The translations under genes were made by a program, and so were the position numbers. Below, piece by piece: positions 52,887 through 64,000 of a stretch of DNA of 64,000 nucleotides; positions within the stretch are counted from its first letter, which is position 1; every line of letters starts with the position of its first letter. The notes beneath the pieces are model-generated. The model made no database searches. It was not told where the DNA came from and worked only from the letters and a program-made list of their open reading frames with translations. Source of the stretch: Acidobacteriota bacterium (lineage in GTDB: Bacteria > Acidobacteriota > Vicinamibacteria > Vicinamibacterales > CAVVIG01); contig JAFDVO010000005.1 of assembly GCA_018268955.1 (NCBI GenBank), positions 115,143 through 179,142 of the forward strand, read 5' to 3'.

Positions 52887-55181
52887 ATGCACTTCCTCGA
52901 GACGCTCAACCCTGAGCAGCGCGATGCGGTCCTGCACGTCAACGGGCCGCTGCTCATCCTCGCTGGCGCGGGTTCGGGCAAGACGAAAGTCATCACAAGC
53001 CGCATCGCCTACCTGGTCGGCGATGGGCATGCACGCCCCAATGAGGTGCTCGCGGTCACCTTCACGAACAAGGCCGCCGAGGAGATGCGCACCCGCGTCG
53101 AGACGCTGCTCGGCGAGGACTGCAGCCGCATGTGGGTGTCGACTTTCCACTCGCTCTGCGCACGGCTCCTCCGCCGCGAGGCGCCAGCGATCGGCCTGTC
53201 CCGGGACTTCGTCATCTACGACTCGTCGGATCAGCTCTCGGTCGTCAAGCAGGCGCTCAAGGAGTTGCAGATCGACGACAGCTACGTGCAGCCGAGGGCC
53301 GCGCTGTCGCGCATCAGCCACGCGAAGAACCGGATGGAGACTCCGGAGCAGATCTCCGCGTCCGCGGGCTGGAATCGACGCGACGAGGCGATCGCGAAGA
53401 TCTACGCCAAGTACATCGCTGCGCTGAAGGAAGCCAGCGCGCTGGACTTCGATGATCTGCTGCTGAAGACGGTCGACCTCTTCGAGCAGGTCCCGCACGT
53501 TCGACAGAAGTACGCCGAGCAGTTCCGGTTCGTCATGGTTGACGAGTACCAGGACACGAACCGCCCGCAGTACATGCTGATCCGGCGGCTCTCCGAGACG
53601 TATCGCAACCTGTGCGTGGTCGGCGACCCCGACCAGTCGATCTACAAGTGGCGAGGGGCGGACCTTCGCAACATCCTCGACTTCGAGCAGGACTATCCCG
53701 AAGCGAAGATCGTCAAGCTCGAACGGAACTACCGCTCGACGCAAGTGATCCTCGACGCCGCCTCCGCCGTGATCAGCCAGAACCGCAACCGCAAAGACAA
53801 GCGGCTCTGGACCGACCAGAAGGGTGGCGCTCGCATCGTCTACTTCCGCGGTGGGGACGAACTCGAGGAAGCCGACTTCATCACACGCACCGCACGCGGG
53901 GGGCTGGCCGACGATCCTGAGGCGATGGTGGCCATCCTCTACCGCACCAACGCCCAGTCCCGCGCAATCGAAGACGCGCTCATGCGCGAGGGGCTCGCGT
54001 ACAAGATTGTGGGCGGCGTCAGGTTCTACGAACGGAAGGAAATCAAGGACGCCCTCGCCTACATGCGGCTGGTGATCAATCCGCATGACGACGTGAGCTT
54101 GCGGCGTGTCATCAACACGCCGGCGCGCGGGATCGGCAAGGGGGTCATGGATGCCCTCGAGAAGGTTGTCGTCACCGACAGGGCAGATGACGAGTTCCCG
54201 CTGCTTTCGGCCGGTCTTGCTCCCGCACCGACCGCCAACTCGCTCTGGGCTCGCCTGGTGCACGGCTTGTCGGAGAAGGTGTTTACCGGACGTGCGTCGT
54301 CCGCGCTCGTCACCTTCCGCGATCTGATCGTGAAACTGTCTGAGATCGCACGGCAGGACCCGGTGTCTGACACGATCGGCAAGATCCTGGACCGGAGCGG
54401 CTACCTGCAGGACCTTCGCGAGGACCGGACCGAGGAAGGAGAAGCGAGGATCGAGAACCTCGCAGAACTCGTGTCGGCTGCGCGCGAATACGAAGGGCGT
54501 GAGCAGGAGCCGTCGCTCAGCGGCTTCGTCGATCGCCTCTCGCTCTTGTCCGACGTGGACGAGGAAGCGGGCTCGCGCGATGCCCGCATCTGGATGATGA
54601 CGCTCCACAGTGCGAAGGGCCTGGAGTTCCCGGTCGTGATTCTGGCTGGACTCGAGGAGAAGCTCTTCCCACACTCACGGTCGGCCGAGGACGATGAGGA
54701 ACTGGAGGAAGAGCGCCGGCTGTGCTACGTCGGGATGACGCGCGCACGGAAGCGCCTTGTGCTGACCGGAGCAGCGCGTCGGCGCGTGTTCGGCGAGTAC
54801 CAGTCGAGCGAACCGTCGCGTTTCATCGACGAGGTGCCGCAGGATCTGCTCGATCGCATCGTCCCCTCGTTCACGACGTCGTCGTATCAGTCTGGCTTCA
54901 CGAACTCGTACGACTACCGCCCGAACCCCTACGGCAGGGGCGGGCAGTCGCGGCCGTCGGGGCGGACGCGCGAAGACGGCCCGACTTATTCATACGAGGA
55001 TGAGGATCAGTCGACCGGGATGTCCATCAAGGCGGGACAGCGTGTCCGCCATGCGCAGTTCGGCGTGGGGAACGTGATCAGCGTGGAACCGCTCGACGGC
55101 GATGCCAAGGTGGTCGTGCGGTTCTCGGGCGCAGGCGTGAAGACGCTGCGAGCCCGCTTTGCGCGACTCGAGCCTGCCTGA
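52887..55181 (+). CDS. pcrA: ATP-dependent DNA helicase, UvrD/PcrA family
   Basis: 764 residues from the ATG at 52887; upstream in-frame codons are not supported. Superfamily 1A motifs in order: LNPEQRDAV (Q motif), LAGAGSGKTKVI (I), FTNKAAEEMRTRV (Ia), VDEYQDTNRPQ (II), GDPDQSIYKWRGAD (III), LERNYRSTQVIL (IV), MTLHSAKGLEFPVV (V) and CYVGMTRARKRL (VI). The C-terminal HAQFGVGNVISVE tail is typical of PcrA. It unwinds DNA 3'-5' in repair and plasmid/replication restart. Its stop is 15 bp from the convergent rlmD stop. Confidence 0.96.
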   Translation: MHFLETLNPEQRDAVLHVNGPLLILAGAGSGKTKVITSRIAYLVGDGHARPNEVLAVTFTNKAAEEMRTRVETLLGEDCSRMWVSTFHSLCARLLRREAPAIGLSRDFVIYDSSDQLSVVKQALKELQIDDSYVQPRAALSRISHAKNRMETPEQISASAGWNRRDEAIAKIYAKYIAALKEASALDFDDLLLKTVDLFEQVPHVRQKYAEQFRFVMVDEYQDTNRPQYMLIRRLSETYRNLCVVGDPDQSIYKWRGADLRNILDFEQDYPEAKIVKLERNYRSTQVILDAASAVISQNRNRKDKRLWTDQKGGARIVYFRGGDELEEADFITRTARGGLADDPEAMVAILYRTNAQSRAIEDALMREGLAYKIVGGVRFYERKEIKDALAYMRLVINPHDDVSLRRVINTPARGIGKGVMDALEKVVVTDRADDEFPLLSAGLAPAPTANSLWARLVHGLSEKVFTGRASSALVTFRDLIVKLSEIARQDPVSDTIGKILDRSGYLQDLREDRTEEGEARIENLAELVSAAREYEGREQEPSLSGFVDRLSLLSDVDEEAGSRDARIWMMTLHSAKGLEFPVVILAGLEEKLFPHSRSAEDDEELEEERRLCYVGMTRARKRLVLTGAARRRVFGEYQSSEPSRFIDEVPQDLLDRIVPSFTTSSYQSGFTNSYDYRPNPYGRGGQSRPSGRTREDGPTYSYEDEDQSTGMSIKAGQRVRHAQFGVGNVISVEPLDGDAKVVVRFSGAGVKTLRARFARLEPA

Positions 55182-55196
55182 ACGCCGCGCGGTACC

Positions 55197-56360
55197 TCAC
55201 AGACGCCGCAACCGCACAATCGCTTCGACGTGATCGGTGTGCGGAAACATGTCGACCGCGGCGAGATCCTCGATTTTGTAGCCGCACTGCAGAATCCCGC
55301 CGAGTTCGGCCGAGAGGCTGTCCGGGTTGCACGATACGTACGTCACGCGCGCTGGCCGGAGTTCCTGGAACACGGCCTCGAGCACCTGGTCCGAGCAGCC
55401 TTGCCTCGGAGGATCCAAGACGACGCCGTCCCATCCGTCCTTGCTGACGCGGCGCACGCCCTCCTCGACGGTCGCCGCGATGAACCGTGCGCTTGAGGCG
55501 GAGATCCCATTCAATCGGGCGTTCGCAATCGCATCCAGCGTCGCCTGACGGTTCTCCTCGATGCCAGTAACGTGAGCGCCGGCTGCGGCCATGCGCAACG
55601 CGAAGAGGCCACCTCCGCAATAGAGATCGAGGACCCGCGCACATCCCTCCATCGAATGCCACACGTAGTCCTGCAACACTGCGGCGGCCCGCACGTTGGT
55701 CTGGAAGAATGCCGTCGGAGACACGAGGTAGTGGAGCCCACCGACCGTCTCGCGAATCTGGCTTCGTCCGTCGACCCGGATCGTGCGCGCGCCAACCATG
55801 AACGGACCAGGGTCGGGATTGATGTTGATGAAGAAGCCGTCGGGCCTGTCCGCCGAGTCGAGGAACCGCCGGACAGGCTGACGCAGACGCTTGTCGTTCC
55901 TGGTGACGACCAGCATGGCGATGGCTTCGCGATCGTCGGCTGTTGTGCGTACGAGCAGGTGGCGCAGAACGCCTGCCAGCGACGGGTCTGCCGCTGAGAC
56001 CCCTGCACGCCCCAGATGGTCGCGCAGGGCGAACGCGATGCGGTTCCCACGCTCACTGTGGACCGGGCACTCGACCACCGGCACAACGCGCTGCGACCCG
56101 CGCTGGTAGTGACCCATCGCGAGGCCCCTACCGTGGCTCGCGGGCGCAAAGACGAAGGCGACCTTCTGGCGGAAGTGCGCAGGGGAGCCTGCCCCGTAGT
56201 CAACCGGCTGGAAGATCCCTGCGGCGCGGTCGCGGATGCGCCGCGGCAGGTGCGGAGCGAGGAGATTGCGAAGCGCAGCATCCTTCCTCGAGAGCTGCGC
56301 GTCGTATGAGAGGTGCAGCAGGCTGCACCCGCCACAAGTGCCGGCGTGTGCGCAGGTCAC
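55197..56360 (-). CDS. rlmD: 23S rRNA (uracil-C5)-methyltransferase, RlmD/TrmA family
   Basis: 387 residues from a GTG at 56360, 9 bp after the gyrA stop. The N-terminal CAHAGTCGGCSLLHL stretch provides Cys residues for the 4Fe-4S cluster of RlmD-type enzymes. The SAM domain has VLDLYCGGGLFALRMA (motif I), then GVVLDPPRQGCSDQVL and VTYVSCNPDSL carrying the catalytic Cys. It most likely methylates U1939 (RlmD) or another 23S uridine. No TRAM domain is visible, which is usual for shorter members. Convergent with pcrA. Confidence 0.85.
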   Translation of the reverse strand: MTCAHAGTCGGCSLLHLSYDAQLSRKDAALRNLLAPHLPRRIRDRAAGIFQPVDYGAGSPAHFRQKVAFVFAPASHGRGLAMGHYQRGSQRVVPVVECPVHSERGNRIAFALRDHLGRAGVSAADPSLAGVLRHLLVRTTADDREAIAMLVVTRNDKRLRQPVRRFLDSADRPDGFFININPDPGPFMVGARTIRVDGRSQIRETVGGLHYLVSPTAFFQTNVRAAAVLQDYVWHSMEGCARVLDLYCGGGLFALRMAAAGAHVTGIEENRQATLDAIANARLNGISASSARFIAATVEEGVRRVSKDGWDGVVLDPPRQGCSDQVLEAVFQELRPARVTYVSCNPDSLSAELGGILQCGYKIEDLAAVDMFPHTDHVEAIVRLRRL

Positions 56361-56369
56361 GCGCTCGTG

Positions 56370-58946
56370 CTACGCGCCAGGTTCGCCGCCCGACTGCGGC
56401 CCCTGTTCGGAGTCATCACCTTGCGGCGCGTCAGGCTCCGGTGCTGACGCGCCTTCGCCCCCCTGACCGTCGCCTTCGGCGGCCTTTTCGTTCAGCTTGG
56501 CGAGTCCGACCACCCTGTCATCGTCGTCGATGTTGATCAGGCGCACGCCCTGGGCAGCACGACCAGTGAGCCGGATCTGATCGGCCGGCGTACGGATGAT
56601 CATGCCCTGCTGCGTCACCAGCAGCACTTCTTCCCCAGCTTCGACGTAGGCGATGCCCACGACCTGTCCGTTCCGCTCGGACGTGTCGATGTTGATGATC
56701 CCGACTCCGCCACGCGATGTGAGTCGGTATTCATCGACCAGCGTGCGCTTGCCGTAGCCATGCTCGGTGACAGTCAAGATCGAACCGCCGGTCTTCACCG
56801 CTTCCATGCCGACGACGTAGTCGTTGTCGCGCAGGGTGATCCCCCGGACGCCATACGCCGTCCGGCCCATCGAGCGCACGTCGTCTTCCTCGAACCGGAC
56901 GGCAATGCCGTCGCGGGTGCCGATGAGGATCTGGCTGCTGCCGTCGGTGATCTGGACGGCGATCACGGCGTCACCTTCCTCGACGCCCATGGCGATGATC
57001 CCCCCAGCGCGCGGATTGCTGAACGCGGAGAGTGGCGTCTTCTTCACGACGCCCCGCCGGGTTCCCATCATGATGAACTTGTCTTCGTCGAACGTCTTGA
57101 CGGCGAGCATGGCCGCGATGCGCTCGCCCTCTTCCATCGATACGAGGTTCGCGATGGACTTGCCCTTCCCGTTCGGGCCCACGTCGGGGATCTCATGGAC
57201 CTTGAGCCAGTACGCGCGGCCGCGGTCGCTGAAAATCATGATGTAGGCGTGGGTCGACGCGACGAACAGGTGGCTGACGAAGTCCTCCGCCTTGGTCGTC
57301 ATTCCGCGCCGTCCCGTGCCGCCGCGCCGCTGGGTGCGGTACTCGGTGATGGCGGTCCGCTTGATGTAGCCGGTGTTGCTCACCGTGATCGCCACGTCTT
57401 CGTCGGCGATCAGATCCTCGATGCTGATGTCGCCGGACTCGCCCTCGATGATCTCCGTCCGGCGCGCGTCGCCGTAGTTCTCCTTCACCGCCTTCAGCTC
57501 GTCGACGACGATCTGCATCAGCAGGCGGTCGCTGGCGAGGATGGCGCGGAGCCGTTCGATGACTTTCAGCAGTTCCGCGAGCTCGTCGAGGATCTTCTGC
57601 CGCTCGAGACCGGTGAGGCGCTGGAGCTGCATGTCGAGGATGGCCTGTGCCTGAATCTGCGACAGGCCGAAGTTCGTCATCAGGCCCTCGCGTGCTTCCG
57701 GAACCGTCTTGGATGCGCGGATCAGGGCGATCACGGCGTCGAGGTGGTCGAGCGCGATCTTCAGGCCTTCGAGGATGTGATACCGGGCCTCTGCCTTCCT
57801 GAGTTCGAACTCGGTCCTGCGACGGACCACCTCCCGGCGGAACTCGATGAACGACTCGAGCAGTTCGAGGAGATTCAGGACCTTCGGGCGACCGCCGACG
57901 ATCGCCAGCATGATGATGCCGAAGCTGGATTGCAGCGGCGTGTGCTTGTAGAGGTTGTTCAGCACCACCTCCGGCAGCTCGCCGCGCTTCAGCTCGATGA
58001 CGATGCGCATGCCGTCCCTGTCCGATTCGTCCCGCAGGTCCGAGATGCCCTCGAGCACCTTGTCCCGCACGAGATCGGCAATGCGCTCGATCAGCTTCGC
58101 CTTGTTGACCTGATAGGGAATCTCGGTGAAGACGATCGAGAGCCTGTCGCCCTTCTTGTTCGTCTCGGTCGTTGACTTCGCACGGATCAGGATCGAACCG
58201 CGGCCCGTCGTGTAGGCCTGCATGATGCCGCCGCGTCCCACGATGGAGGCACCGGTCGGGAAGTCAGGGCCGGTGATGATCCGGACCAGGTGACGCAGTT
58301 TCTCGATCGACGAGAGGCGGGGCGCATCGGGCCCGGCGAGATAAGTGTTCTCGATTGCCCAGATGCAGCCGTCCAGCACCTCGGTGAGGTTGTGAGGCGG
58401 GACGTTCGTTGCCATGCCGACGGCAATTCCCGACGAACCGTTGACGAGCAGGTTCGGGAAGGGCGTCGGAAGGACTGTCGGTTCCTCGGTCGTTTCGTCG
58501 TAGTTCGGGCTGAAGTCGACGGTCTCCTTGTCGAGATCCGCCATCATGTCGTCGGCGAGCGACTGCAGGCGCGCTTCCGTGTACCGCATTGCCGCTGCGG
58601 GGTCGCCGTCGATCGATCCGAAGTTCCCCTGCCCGTCGACCAGGGGATACCGCATGTTGAAGTCCTGCGCGAGCCGGACGAGCGTGTCGTAGATCGACGC
58701 GTCGCCGTGGGGATGGAAGTTCCCCATCACCTCGCCGACGATCTTCGCGCACTTGCGGTAGCCGCGCGTCGACGACAGCCCCATCGTCTTCATGCCGTAC
58801 AGCACGCGACGATGCGCCGGCTTCAACCCGTCGCGGGCATCGGGCAGCGCTCGTCCGATGATTACGCTCATCGCGTAATCCATGTACGAGCGCTTCATCT
58901 CGTCTTCGATGTTGACCGGCAGTTGCTGGGGTGCTGTGTCAGACAT
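56370..58946 (-). CDS. gyrA: DNA gyrase subunit A
   Basis: 858 residues from the ATG at 58946; a GTG at 58985 would add 13 residues. Topoisomerase IIA core with catalytic Tyr122 ([12 protein letters not shown]) and the quinolone region [14 protein letters not shown]: residue 83 is Ala where Escherichia coli has Ser83. A GyrA-box-like QRRGGTG (Lys replaced by Thr) starts the C-terminal wrapping domain near residue 535. The last ~40 residues are an acidic, Gly/Pro-rich tail. It forms the breakage-reunion subunit of gyrase and introduces negative supercoils. Downstream of gyrB on the same strand. Confidence 0.97.
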   Translation of the reverse strand: MSDTAPQQLPVNIEDEMKRSYMDYAMSVIIGRALPDARDGLKPAHRRVLYGMKTMGLSSTRGYRKCAKIVGEVMGNFHPHGDASIYDTLVRLAQDFNMRYPLVDGQGNFGSIDGDPAAAMRYTEARLQSLADDMMADLDKETVDFSPNYDETTEEPTVLPTPFPNLLVNGSSGIAVGMATNVPPHNLTEVLDGCIWAIENTYLAGPDAPRLSSIEKLRHLVRIITGPDFPTGASIVGRGGIMQAYTTGRGSILIRAKSTTETNKKGDRLSIVFTEIPYQVNKAKLIERIADLVRDKVLEGISDLRDESDRDGMRIVIELKRGELPEVVLNNLYKHTPLQSSFGIIMLAIVGGRPKVLNLLELLESFIEFRREVVRRRTEFELRKAEARYHILEGLKIALDHLDAVIALIRASKTVPEAREGLMTNFGLSQIQAQAILDMQLQRLTGLERQKILDELAELLKVIERLRAILASDRLLMQIVVDELKAVKENYGDARRTEIIEGESGDISIEDLIADEDVAITVSNTGYIKRTAITEYRTQRRGGTGRRGMTTKAEDFVSHLFVASTHAYIMIFSDRGRAYWLKVHEIPDVGPNGKGKSIANLVSMEEGERIAAMLAVKTFDEDKFIMMGTRRGVVKKTPLSAFSNPRAGGIIAMGVEEGDAVIAVQITDGSSQILIGTRDGIAVRFEEDDVRSMGRTAYGVRGITLRDNDYVVGMEAVKTGGSILTVTEHGYGKRTLVDEYRLTSRGGVGIINIDTSERNGQVVGIAYVEAGEEVLLVTQQGMIIRTPADQIRLTGRAAQGVRLINIDDDDRVVGLAKLNEKAAEGDGQGGEGASAPEPDAPQGDDSEQGPQSGGEPGA

Positions 58947-59044
58947 AAGTGACTGGATCGGTGGCCGACGTCCGCCTCTGGCCACGGGACCACAGGCCGA
59001 CAGCTCCAGGGCTCAGGTGTCGGCCTCGTCGGCGGTCGCGGCTG

Positions 59045-62751
<3,707 letters not shown>

Positions 62752-62796
62752 GGCTGTGCTGTCCTCGATAGCTCAGGGCGGCCCGGAGGGCGGCGA

Positions 62797-62815
62797 TTCC
62801 TTCTTCAAGAAGGAA
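62797..62815. promoter_or_regulatory. 19-bp perfect dyad in the dnaN leader
   Basis: TTCCTTCTT-C-AAGAAGGAA, ~10 bp downstream of the predicted dnaN transcription start. The 1-nt centre is too short for an RNA hairpin loop, so a dimeric protein-binding site is more likely. Confidence 0.55.
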
Positions 62816-62830
62816 GTGACGGAATGAAGA

Positions 62831-62858
62831 ATTATATAGGAACAGAAGGCGTGTTGAA
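62831..62858 (-). promoter_or_regulatory. Candidate dnaN promoter
   Basis: Minus strand: perfect TATAAT (62831-62836), a 16-bp spacer and TTCAAC (62853-62858, weak -35). Predicted start ~62824, giving a ~75-nt leader before the dnaN ATG. Confidence 0.5.
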
Positions 62859-62902
62859 AACCCTGGAAGAACGATTAGTCCTTACACGCTAACAACTTAT
62901 GT

Positions 62903-62911
62903 TGTGGATAA
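62903..62911 (-). promoter_or_regulatory. DnaA box, perfect TTATCCACA
   Basis: TGTGGATAA on the plus strand reads TTATCCACA on the minus strand, exactly the DnaA consensus TTATNCACA, next to the AT-rich stretch. Confidence 0.7.
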
Positions 62912-62997
62912 GTTGACAGCTCCAGGACGCCCGCAGGCTGTCGCTGCTGCCTCTGCTGGTTTCCCACAGCCGATCCGCAGGGGCTGTTGAAGGCCGC

Positions 62998-63006
62998 TGT
63001 GGAAAA
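62998..63006 (-). promoter_or_regulatory. DnaA box variant TTTTCCACA
   Basis: TGTGGAAAA on the plus strand reads TTTTCCACA on the minus strand, one mismatch from the DnaA consensus, 10 bp from the dnaA stop. Confidence 0.5.
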
Positions 63007-63015
63007 CCGCTCGGA

Positions 63016-64000
63016 TCACTTGAATCCTTCGACAAACCCGTTGATCAGGTTGTTGAAATCGCTGTCCTTCTTGCGCATGTCGTCCACCTTCTTGATGGAG
63101 TGGATGACGGTCGAGTGATGCTTCCCGCCGAAGCTGCGGCCGATCTCGGGCAGCGAGGCATGCGTCAGCGACTTGCAGAGGTACATCGCGATCTGTCGTG
63201 GGGTCGCAACCGACTTCGAGTTGTTCTTCGACTTCAGGTCGCTCAGCTTCAGGTTGTAGTAGTCCGCCACGTACTTCTGGATGATCTCGATGGTGACCGC
63301 CTTCTCCTCGTGGTCGAGGATGTTCCGGAGCACTTCCTGCGCCAGCCCGAGCGAGATCTCCTGTCCTGTCAGCGACGCGTACGCCACGAGGCGGATCAGC
63401 GAGCCCTCCAGCTCACGGATGTTGGACTTGATCCGGCCTGCGATGTAGATCGCCACGTCATCAGGCAGCGGCACTGCTTCTGCCTCGGCCTTCTTCTTCA
63501 GAATGGCGACCTTCGTCTCGAGGTCCGGGGACTGGATGTCCGCAATCAAGCCCCACTCGAACCGCGAGCGAAGACGTTCTTCGAGTGCCGGAATCTCGTG
63601 CGGAGGTCGATCGCTGCTCAGGACGATCTGCTTCTGCGAATCGTAGAGCGCGTTGAACGTGTGGAAGAACTCCGTCTGCGTGCCTTCCTTGCCCGCGAGG
63701 AACTGGATGTCGTCCACCAGCAGCAGGTCCACGGAGCGATACCGTTCCCGGAAATCGATCACACGGTCGTAGCGCACCGCGTTGATCATCTCGTTCATAA
63801 ACCGCTCGGACGAGATGTAGGTGAGCTTCAGCGAGCGGTCGTGCTGCAGCACGTAGTGACCGACCGCGTGCATCAGGTGCGTCTTGCCCAGCCCGACGCC
63901 GCCGTACAGGAACAGCGGGTTGAATCCCGGGCTGGCCGGGCTTTCGGCCACGCGGCGGGCGCAGGCATAGGCGAATTCGTTGGGCTTGCCGACGACGAAG
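63016..64000 (-). CDS. dnaA: Chromosomal replication initiator protein DnaA (N-terminus cut off)
   Basis: The frame is open to the right edge, so domain I-II and part of III are missing. Visible: the start of the ATPase [12 protein letters not shown], Walker [18 protein letters not shown], Walker [22 protein letters not shown], sensor and arginine-finger region [20 protein letters not shown], and domain IV with the DnaA signature [36 protein letters not shown] split in shorter pieces. It binds DnaA boxes to open the origin. Transcribed toward the candidate oriC and dnaN. Confidence 0.97.
   Translation of the reverse strand, partial: FVVGKPNEFAYACARRVAESPASPGFNPLFLYGGVGLGKTHLMHAVGHYVLQHDRSLKLTYISSERFMNEMINAVRYDRVIDFRERYRSVDLLLVDDIQFLAGKEGTQTEFFHTFNALYDSQKQIVLSSDRPPHEIPALEERLRSRFEWGLIADIQSPDLETKVAILKKKAEAEAVPLPDDVAIYIAGRIKSNIRELEGSLIRLVAYASLTGQEISLGLAQEVLRNILDHEEKAVTIEIIQKYVADYYNLKLSDLKSKNNSKSVATPRQIAMYLCKSLTHASLPEIGRSFGGKHHSTVIHSIKKVDDMRKKDSDFNNLINGFVEGFK

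Larger units (their letters stand above)
62820..63010. other. Candidate replication origin (oriC) between dnaA and dnaN
   Basis: 264 bp between dnaA and dnaN, the classic oriC location. It holds an AT-rich stretch (62825-62900, candidate unwinding element), a perfect DnaA box and a one-mismatch box, and a TTTCCCACA variant at 62960-62968. AACTTAT (62894-62900) and ATAAGTT (62908-62914) form an inverted repeat around the perfect box. Confidence 0.65.

Noticed and set aside
52542..54674. 710-codon open frame antisense to pcrA
   Set aside because: No recognisable content and it crosses the glmS/pcrA boundary, whereas the plus strand carries all eight helicase motifs.

Overview
This is a GC-rich chromosomal segment from a Gram-negative bacterium, most likely an Acidobacteriota of the Vicinamibacteria type. 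That placement is inferred from gene content: several large TonB-dependent receptors with a carboxypeptidase-regulatory-like N-terminal domain, a DUF5916 protein, a DUF6152 protein, two secreted paralogues with a G-x-P-(D/N)-L-x-G-x-W motif, exported c-type cytochromes and PQQ-type propellers. I see no insertion sequence, phage, CRISPR array or rRNA. One tRNA (Ser, anticodon TGA) is present.

Layout. (1) 1-5.4 kb: the end of a TonB-dependent receptor, a Tat-exported flavin amine oxidase, an unknown exported protein, and a haem c/copper-oxygenase-like protein. (2) 5.7-13.9 kb: a histone H1-like protein, an NmrA-like reductase, a PolX-like protein without its polymerase domain, a methyltransferase, a PA2779/PA2778-type pair whose peptidase carries a beta-barrel-like extension, and an intact thymidylate-kinase-like gene followed by a degenerate copy. 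(3) 13.9-32.1 kb, nearly all on the minus strand: cell-envelope genes. These include an OprP-like porin, a phospholipase D-like protein, two TonB receptors each coupled by TGATG to a lipoprotein (metallophosphoesterase or PQQ dehydrogenase), DUF5916, an MHS transporter, the secreted paralogue family and an NCS1 permease. (4) 32.2-41.1 kb: a P-loop kinase, a CDP-alcohol phosphatidyltransferase, a dihaem cytochrome with a YncE-like propeller, and a complete CzcCBA-type RND efflux operon. (5) 41.4-55.2 kb: tRNA-Ser, a frameshifted AIM24 gene, a DUF533-like gene, serS, galU, an FmdB-like zinc ribbon, a DUF885 peptidase, rsmI, a TPR protein, glmU-glmS and pcrA. (6) 55.2-64 kb: the origin region, rlmD-gyrA-gyrB-dnaN, a candidate oriC with DnaA boxes, and dnaA cut by the window edge. 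recF is absent between dnaN and gyrB.

How the genes fit together. The right end is the conserved replication core plus UDP-sugar precursor supply (galU, glmU, glmS). The left and middle form an accessory envelope and nutrient-scavenging region in which outer-membrane receptors are paired with periplasmic enzymes. The most unusual items are the peptidase/beta-barrel fusion, the kinase/pseudokinase tandem, the polymerase-less PolX, and a recurring TATAGT-like -10 box only a few bases before start codons.
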